From the NCBI GenBank assembly GCA_900770255.1, contig CAAGJN010000052.1, positions 1-17,505 of the forward strand: a stretch of 17,505 nt of DNA, in the 5' to 3' direction. Both the position numbers and the translations under genes were made by a program. This document shows, piece by piece, positions 13,720-17,505 of this stretch; position 1 is the first letter of the stretch, and the number at the start of each line of letters is the position of its first letter. Origin of the DNA: Clostridia bacterium. Lineage in GTDB: Bacteria > Bacillota > Clostridia > Oscillospirales > Acutalibacteraceae. The notes beneath the pieces are model-generated. The model searched no databases. It saw only the letters and a list, made by a program, of their open reading frames with translations, and was not told where the DNA came from.

Positions 13720-14925
13720 ATGTCCATTAAGCACATGTACTACAGGCTTTATCAAGGCGTTTTCAGAGTGGCGATCAACTTCCTTGACTGGACTCCGCCT
13801 GAGATCATCTCCGGTCCCGGCTCAGTCAAGAAGCTGCCGCAGGTAATCAAGGATAAGGGCCTTTCCAAGATGATGATCGTCACCGATAAGGGCCTTACGG
13901 GTCTGAACCTGCTTGACGGCCTCTATGAGGGCCTCAAGGCTGACGGTATTGACTATGTCGTCTATGACAAGACTCAGCCTAACCCCTCGATCGACAATAT
14001 CGAAGAGGTTCGCAAGCTGTATCTTGACAGCGGCTGTCAGGGTTTCATCGCGTTCGGCGGAGGTTCGCCCATGGACTGCGCGAAGGCTGCCGCGGCGAGA
14101 GTTGTGTGCCCCAACAAGACAGTTCAGAAGATGCGCGGCCAGCTCAAGATCCGCAAGAAGCTGCCCCCGTTCTTCGCAGTGCCCACCACTGCGGGTACCG
14201 GCTCCGAGACGACGCTTGCGGCTGTCGTCACAGATACCAAGACCCATGAAAAATATGCGCTCAACGATCCTGCGCTCCGCCCCAGATACGCAGTACTTGA
14301 TCCCGAGCTGACAGTCGGCCTTCCGCCTCACATCACTTCAACCACGGGCATGGACGCGCTGACCCACGCTGTTGAAGCGTACATAGGCCATTCGAACACC
14401 AAGGAAACCTCCGCAAAAGCCGAAGAGGCGACAAAGCTTATCTTCGAGAACCTTGAGGAGGCATATAAGAACGGAAAGGATATCCACGCAAGAGAGCAGA
14501 TGCTCCTCGCGTCCCACTACGCGGGTATTGCGTTCACCAGAGCCTATGTCGGCAACGTTCATGCGATCGCCCATAATCTCGGCGGTTTTTACGGCGTGCC
14601 GCACGGACTCGCCAATGCCATTATCCTGCCCTATGTTCTCGATTTCTATGGCGAAACCGCCTATGAGCGTCTTGCAAGGCTGAGCGAGTGTGCAGGCGTC
14701 GCAAAGGACGGCCAGTCCGATGAGCAGAAGGCAAAGGACTTCATTCAGGCTATCAGAGACATGAACGCCCACATGGATATCCCCGACAAGATCGACAAGA
14801 TCCAGGAGAAAGATATCGATACTATCGCAAGGCGCGCATGCAAAGAGGCGAACCCCCTCTACCCCGTACCGAGAATTATGGATCTTGACGACTGCGTCGC
14901 AATCATCCATCGCCTGATGCCGTAA
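13720..14925 (+). CDS. Iron-containing alcohol dehydrogenase (group III)
   Basis: NAD(P)H-dependent oxidoreductase interconverting an alcohol and an aldehyde or ketone, probably for fermentative redox balance; 401 residues. The N-terminal nucleotide-binding domain shows GGGSPMD (113-119) and TTAGTGSE (156-163). The helical domain carries the metal ligands Asp212 and His216 (GMDALTHAVEAY), His281 (GNVHAIAH) and His295 (GVPHGLAN), whose spacing fits the iron site of FucO. ATG 13720 follows AAGGGTGA; a GTG nine bases earlier overlaps that site. The gene stands alone behind its own promoter and before a large terminator. Many family members exist and substrate specificity (butanol, propanediol, lactaldehyde or other) cannot be told. 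Confidence 0.94.
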   Translation: MSIKHMYYRLYQGVFRVAINFLDWTPPEIISGPGSVKKLPQVIKDKGLSKMMIVTDKGLTGLNLLDGLYEGLKADGIDYVVYDKTQPNPSIDNIEEVRKLYLDSGCQGFIAFGGGSPMDCAKAAAARVVCPNKTVQKMRGQLKIRKKLPPFFAVPTTAGTGSETTLAAVVTDTKTHEKYALNDPALRPRYAVLDPELTVGLPPHITSTTGMDALTHAVEAYIGHSNTKETSAKAEEATKLIFENLEEAYKNGKDIHAREQMLLASHYAGIAFTRAYVGNVHAIAHNLGGFYGVPHGLANAIILPYVLDFYGETAYERLARLSECAGVAKDGQSDEQKAKDFIQAIRDMNAHMDIPDKIDKIQEKDIDTIARRACKEANPLYPVPRIMDLDDCVAIIHRLMP

Positions 14926-14969
14926 CAAAATAAAAATATTCGCAGAGAAAAGCGGATAAAATAAAATAG

Positions 14970-15053
14970 GCCTTGCTGTGCATCAGCAGTCCGTGGTGTA
15001 TGTCGGAAAACGATCCCGGCAAAAACGTGCGGCGCGCGCAGCAGGGCTTTTTT
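14970..15053 (+). terminator. Large bidirectional terminator between the convergent adh and trmL genes
   Basis: A 12-bp stem (14970-14981 with 15036-15047, two G-U pairs) closes a 54-base interior and is followed by six T residues and a T-rich tail. On the minus strand the same stem is followed by ATTTTATTTTAT, so it can also end trmL transcripts. The interior can form further hairpins: TGCTG (14974-14978) with CAGCA (14984-14988), and GTCGG with CCGGC (about 15002-15020). Confidence 0.75.
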
Positions 15054-15068
15054 AATTTTTTAATTTTA

Positions 15069-15575
15069 TTATTTGTCCCAGTCGAATTTTGTGAGCTTGC
15101 CCTTTGTCAGCAGTTCAGGATAGCCCCATTGTCTGAGCACCTCATATACGCCGACTGCGACGGAGTTGGACAGGTTCAGACTGCGCGCGTCGGAGTTGTT
15201 GATCATAGGTATGCGCACGCATCTGTCAGGGTTGTCGTACAGCAGCTCCTCCGGCAGACCTTTCGTCTCCTTGCCGAAGACTATGTAGGAGTTGTCGGGG
15301 TATACTATGTCCGAGTATATGTGCTCGGACTTTGTTGAAAAATAGAAAAAATTTCCTCCGGCGTTTTTTTCAAAAAAATCGTCGAGGTTCTCATAATATG
15401 TGATGTCCAGAAGATGCCAATAGTCGAGTCCTGCGCGCTTGAGTTTTTTGTCGTCGATTGCAAAGCCCATCGGTTTTACGATGTGAAGCCGCGAGCCGGT
15501 CGCGGCGCAGGTGCGTGCGATATTGCCGGTATTCTGCGGGATTTCCGGCTCGACAAGAACTATGTTGAGCTGCAT
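15069..15575 (-). CDS. trmL: tRNA (cytidine/uridine-34 2'-O)-methyltransferase TrmL
   Basis: SPOUT-class enzyme that methylates the wobble ribose of certain tRNAs with S-adenosylmethionine; 168 residues. ATG 15575 (MQLNIVLVEPEIPQNTGNIA) is preceded by GGAGGG five bases upstream. A frame extending to 15719 crosses that site and is not used. Family motifs are PEIPQNTGNIART (10-22), FGKETKGLP (100-108) and IPMINNSDARSLNLSNSVAV (122-141), which form the knotted cofactor site. It starts divergently from a small membrane-protein gene and converges on the dehydrogenase gene. Length and motifs match TrmL (YibK) closely, so confidence is high. Confidence 0.94.
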   Translation of the reverse strand: MQLNIVLVEPEIPQNTGNIARTCAATGSRLHIVKPMGFAIDDKKLKRAGLDYWHLLDITYYENLDDFFEKNAGGNFFYFSTKSEHIYSDIVYPDNSYIVFGKETKGLPEELLYDNPDRCVRIPMINNSDARSLNLSNSVAVGVYEVLRQWGYPELLTKGKLTKFDWDK

Positions 15576-15653
15576 TTTTGCCCTCCTGTGTGCGAAAAAA
15601 CAATACAAATTTTGTTCTGAATTTATTTTTACGCCCCGTTCAAAATATAAAGG

Positions 15654-15670
15654 GAACGCATGAAGCGTTC
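15654..15670 (+). other. Inverted repeat in the leader of the small membrane-protein gene
   Basis: GAACGC (15654-15659) and GCGTTC (15665-15670) pair perfectly around ATGAA, ending about 9 bases before the ribosome site AAAAGGGGTG. This is a possible leader hairpin or operator. A weak TATAAA lies just upstream at 15645-15650. Confidence 0.4.
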
Positions 15671-15694
15671 TGAAAATGAAAAGGGGTGTCATAT

Positions 15695-15910
15695 ATGAAA
15701 ATGGCTCAGTCCGGGTCAACTGCGAAAAACGTCATGGTCGCCCTCGCTGTCGGCGGAGCTGCAGCGGCAGTATCCGGTGCGATGATGATGAATAGCGGCA
15801 ACTCGTTCAAAAAGGCGAAAAAGAACGCCAAGAAGAGCGCCGCTAAAGCTATGAGAACAGTCAGCGGAATGATGGACAACGTGTCCTCAATGAAGAACAT
15901 CAAGATCTGA
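15695..15910 (+). CDS. Small single-pass membrane protein with basic, Ala/Lys-rich tail (unknown function)
   Basis: A 71-residue protein starting at ATG 15695, about 8 bases after AAGGGGTG. A GTG nine bases earlier lies inside the ribosome site. Residues 12-31 (NVMVALAVGGAAAAVSGAMM) form one membrane helix. The segment 38-54 (FKKAKKNAKKSAAKAMR) is strongly basic, and a Met/Ser-rich amphipathic end follows. It broadly resembles short YtxH-type or other clostridial anchor proteins, but I cannot assign a family. The good ribosome site, the isolated position between two minus-strand genes and the clean reading frame make it a likely real gene. Function unknown. Confidence 0.68.
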   Translation: MKMAQSGSTAKNVMVALAVGGAAAAVSGAMMMNSGNSFKKAKKNAKKSAAKAMRTVSGMMDNVSSMKNIKI

Positions 15911-15960
15911 CGTGCTGATTTTCCGTCGTTCGGTCAACTTGGTTGCGCCGGACGGCGGAT

Positions 15961-16566
15961 TCAGCTGTTATAGAGGTTCATAGCTTTTTCGGTTTCGCCG
16001 TTTAACATGAGCTCCAGCGCACTGCACGCGTGCTCCGCGGCCTCTCTGAGGTTTTTAAGATCGTCGTCCTTCATGACTGAGAGCACCCAGTCGGCGAGGG
16101 GCTGATCGGGGTGCGCCTTTGCGCCTATTCCGAGCTTTATGCGCGGGAACTGTTCGCTCTGAAGCTGATAGATTATGCTTTTGATGCCGTTGTGGCCGCC
16201 GTCCGTTCCCTTGCGGCGAATGCGCAGCTTCCCGCAGGGCAGAGAGATATCGTCAAATATGACGATGATCTTCTCAGGCGGGATTTTGTAGAAAGCCGCT
16301 ATGTCGCGCACGGCCTCGCCGGAGTTATTCATAAAAGTCTGAGGCTTTACCGCAAGGCAGCGCTTTGAGGCGATAACGGCGTCGCCTATAAGAGCGTTGA
16401 ATTTGAGTTTGTTTATTTTGAAGCCGTTCTCCTGCGCGAGCAGATCCAGGCACAGAAAACCCGCGTTGTGGCGGGTGAGTTCATATTGCTTGCCGGGATT
16501 GCCGAGCCCGACGATCAGAAATTCGGGCGAGCGGGAGGACGGCTGACTGCGTTTGAAAAAATTCAT
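15961..16566 (-). CDS. pth: Peptidyl-tRNA hydrolase
   Basis: Releases tRNA from peptidyl-tRNAs that drop off ribosomes; essential cytoplasmic enzyme, 201 residues. Key residues have counterparts: Asn23 in GLGNPG (20-25), catalytic His33 in TRHNAGF, Asn81 in KPQTFMNNSG, Asp106 in FDDISLP and Asn126 in GGHNGIKS. A short polar N-terminal extension (about 13 residues, MNFFKRSQPSSRSPE) precedes the usual start of the fold. ATG 16566 has AAGGG seven bases upstream; an internal start is not available. The gene lies downstream of glmU with one unknown gene between; in many Firmicutes glmU, prs and pth are neighbours, so this is a variant of that arrangement. Confidence 0.95.
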   Translation of the reverse strand: MNFFKRSQPSSRSPEFLIVGLGNPGKQYELTRHNAGFLCLDLLAQENGFKINKLKFNALIGDAVIASKRCLAVKPQTFMNNSGEAVRDIAAFYKIPPEKIIVIFDDISLPCGKLRIRRKGTDGGHNGIKSIIYQLQSEQFPRIKLGIGAKAHPDQPLADWVLSVMKDDDLKNLREAAEHACSALELMLNGETEKAMNLYNS

Positions 16567-16587
16567 AGCGTTTCCCTTACATTTATA

Positions 16588-16614
16588 CGGACGCTCCCGA
16601 AAAAAGAGCGTCCG
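16588..16614. terminator. Perfect hairpin between pth and the anchored hypothetical protein
   Basis: CGGACGCTC (16588-16596) pairs with GAGCGTCCG (16606-16614) over a 9-base loop. On the minus strand only TATAAATG follows, so termination there is doubtful; on the plus strand a T-rich tail follows but no plus-strand gene feeds it. It may be a weak intra-operon terminator or processing site. Confidence 0.5.
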
Positions 16615-16629
16615 CGTGTTATTTTATAT

Positions 16630-17223
16630 TCAGAATTTTATGTCGAGCGTAAATTTCTCCGCGTTTGTCATGTCAAACTTGACGAACGACTGATTTGCGG
16701 CATTCTTGTTCTCAGCATAGACAATGGTGGGGGCGAGCTTTTTGAGCTGAGCTCTGATCTCCTTTTCGCTGCTGTAGCCTTTGACAAGGACGTTGAAAGA
16801 GAACTCGCCGCTCTCGCCGGGGAGAACGGTGATATAGTTGAGATCGCTGGCTCTTGAGAAAATCCACATGTTTCCGCTGCCGTTTGCATCCGACTGTGCG
16901 TTGGCTACGACAATGGCCGTTTTCGAGTTGTTCTTGATCAGAACCTTCTGAGAGTAGACTCCCCAGCCCTCCGCGTCATTGCTGTAGAAGTCTGCGACCT
17001 CTTTTTCGCTCATGCCGTAGAGCGTCTTTAGTGTGGTCTCATATACCTGCGGGAGTGTCCTGTAGGCGTTCATGCTCGTTTCGTCAACAGTCAGCTCCTT
17101 TGCCGACGCCGTGCGGCCGTTGCCGACAGGGATAACGCCGCCTAAGATGAGCCCGCCGACCGTGACGGCCGCTGCCAGGACAACAGCTGCGATAATAATG
17201 GCGATTTTTTTGCCTTTTTTCAT
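16630..17223 (-). CDS. Membrane-anchored or secreted protein of unknown function
   Basis: A 197-residue protein with a basic start (MKKGKK), one long hydrophobic helix (7-32) and an extracytoplasmic domain. The domain begins with a predicted helical part (about 45-85, TLPQVYETTLKTLYGMSEKE). It then becomes beta-rich (VYSQKVLIKNNSKTAIVVAN; WIFSRASDLNYITVLPGESG; FSFNVLV), which could be an immunoglobulin-like sandwich. No lipobox cysteine, sortase motif or catalytic signature is visible. ATG 17223 has only a weak GTGGA upstream, so translation may depend on the preceding gene. It sits between glmU and pth on the same strand, 22 bp after glmU. I do not recognise a family. Confidence 0.75.
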   Translation of the reverse strand: MKKGKKIAIIIAAVVLAAAVTVGGLILGGVIPVGNGRTASAKELTVDETSMNAYRTLPQVYETTLKTLYGMSEKEVADFYSNDAEGWGVYSQKVLIKNNSKTAIVVANAQSDANGSGNMWIFSRASDLNYITVLPGESGEFSFNVLVKGYSSEKEIRAQLKKLAPTIVYAENKNAANQSFVKFDMTNAEKFTLDIKF

Positions 17224-17245
17224 TTTAGTCCACGACCTTTATTTT

Positions 17246-17505
17246 TTAAACTTTATGCTTGTAGGGCTGCCGTACCTTCACCCAGCCCTTTTTGACCGTT
17301 TGTCTTGAGCGCGCAACTGCGAGAGAGTTGTCGGGCACATCCTGAGTGACCGTTGAGCCGGCCGCCGTGTATGCGTTTTCGCCGACCTCTACGGGCGCGA
17401 CGAGGCAGGTGTGGCAGCCGATGAACGCGCCGTTTTTGATCGTCGTGCGGCTTTTCTTGTTGCCGGAGTAGTTTGCCGTCGCGCAGCCGCAGCCGACGTT
17501 GATGC
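17246..17505 (-). CDS. glmU: GlmU C-terminal part (N-acetylglucosamine-1-phosphate uridyltransferase/glucosamine-1-phosphate acetyltransferase), cut by window
   Basis: The frame is open from the right edge to a TAA at 17246-17248 and encodes the last 85 residues of a left-handed beta-helix acetyltransferase domain. GlmU makes UDP-GlcNAc for peptidoglycan. Recognisable parts are NVGCGCATANYSG, TTIKNGAFIGCHTCLVAPV, GENAYTAAGSTVTQDVPDNS and LAVARSRQTVKKGW, in the order and spacing of GlmU (canonical GAGT..CNYDG, AFIGSNT.LVAPV, DVP..ALA.AR.RQ....GW). The common NYDG motif reads NYSG here. The uridyltransferase domain lies outside the window. The gene precedes the anchored protein and pth on the same strand. 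Confidence 0.87.
   Translation of the reverse strand, partial: INVGCGCATANYSGNKKSRTTIKNGAFIGCHTCLVAPVEVGENAYTAAGSTVTQDVPDNSLAVARSRQTVKKGWVKVRQPYKHKV

Noticed and set aside
15576..15719. 48-residue N-terminal extension of TrmL
   Set aside because: It runs across the GGAGGG ribosome site of ATG 15575 and the leader of the divergent gene, and TrmL proteins normally begin at this methionine.
15911..15960. GC-rich inverted repeat (CCGTC...GACGG) between the 71-residue gene and pth
   Set aside because: The stem is interrupted and has no T run on either strand, so I did not call a terminator.

Overview
This 17.5 kb window looks like an ordinary chromosomal segment of an anaerobic, endospore-forming Clostridia bacterium, probably Oscillospirales-like; that taxonomic placement is inference. 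The support is moderate-to-high GC coding DNA with AT-rich intergenic spacers, strong AGGAGG-type ribosome sites, three conserved sporulation genes (yqfC, yqfD, ylbJ), a PerR-reverse rubrerythrin-rubredoxin peroxide-defence operon, and glmU and pth in the same neighbourhood. I saw no tRNA, rRNA, CRISPR array, insertion sequence, phage gene or attachment site, and no gene-free stretch longer than 300 bases.

Layout. (1) 1-899: the end of an RluA-type pseudouridine synthase gene, cut by the left edge. (2) 968-3558: a polar amino acid ABC importer (lipoprotein binding protein, permease, ATPase) behind a strong extended -10 promoter, with a hairpin after the first gene and a terminator after the last. 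The binding protein appears circularly permuted, which is the most unusual thing in the window. (3) 3687-7086, minus strand: a 12-helix MFS transporter translationally coupled (ATGA overlap) to a large secreted alpha/beta hydrolase that ends in a sortase-like tail. (4) 7117-7923, minus: a DUF975-like membrane protein. (5) 8090-9410, plus: a stand-alone Smr-domain protein and a membrane-anchored glycerophosphodiester phosphodiesterase. (6) 9463-10718, plus: perR, reverse rubrerythrin and rubredoxin, with a PerR-box-like operator over the start of transcription. (7) 10737-13632: the sporulation block, yqfC-yqfD on the minus strand divergent from ylbJ and a small Cys-rich protein on the plus strand. 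(8) 13661-15053: an iron-type alcohol dehydrogenase with its own promoter and a large bidirectional terminator. (9) 15069-17505: trmL (minus), a 71-residue membrane protein gene (plus), then pth, an anchored protein of unknown function, and the 3' end of glmU (all minus).

The genes form small independent operons for amino acid uptake, lipid or ester turnover at the surface, oxidative stress, spore formation, fermentative redox balance and RNA/cell-wall housekeeping. No clear new multi-gene system is visible. The points most worth checking are the permuted binding protein, a likely ATT start for YqfD, a one-residue CxC spacing in rubredoxin, the non-canonical wall-sorting tail on the hydrolase, and an insertion in the ABC ATPase. 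All calls come from reading the sequence; no database search was run.
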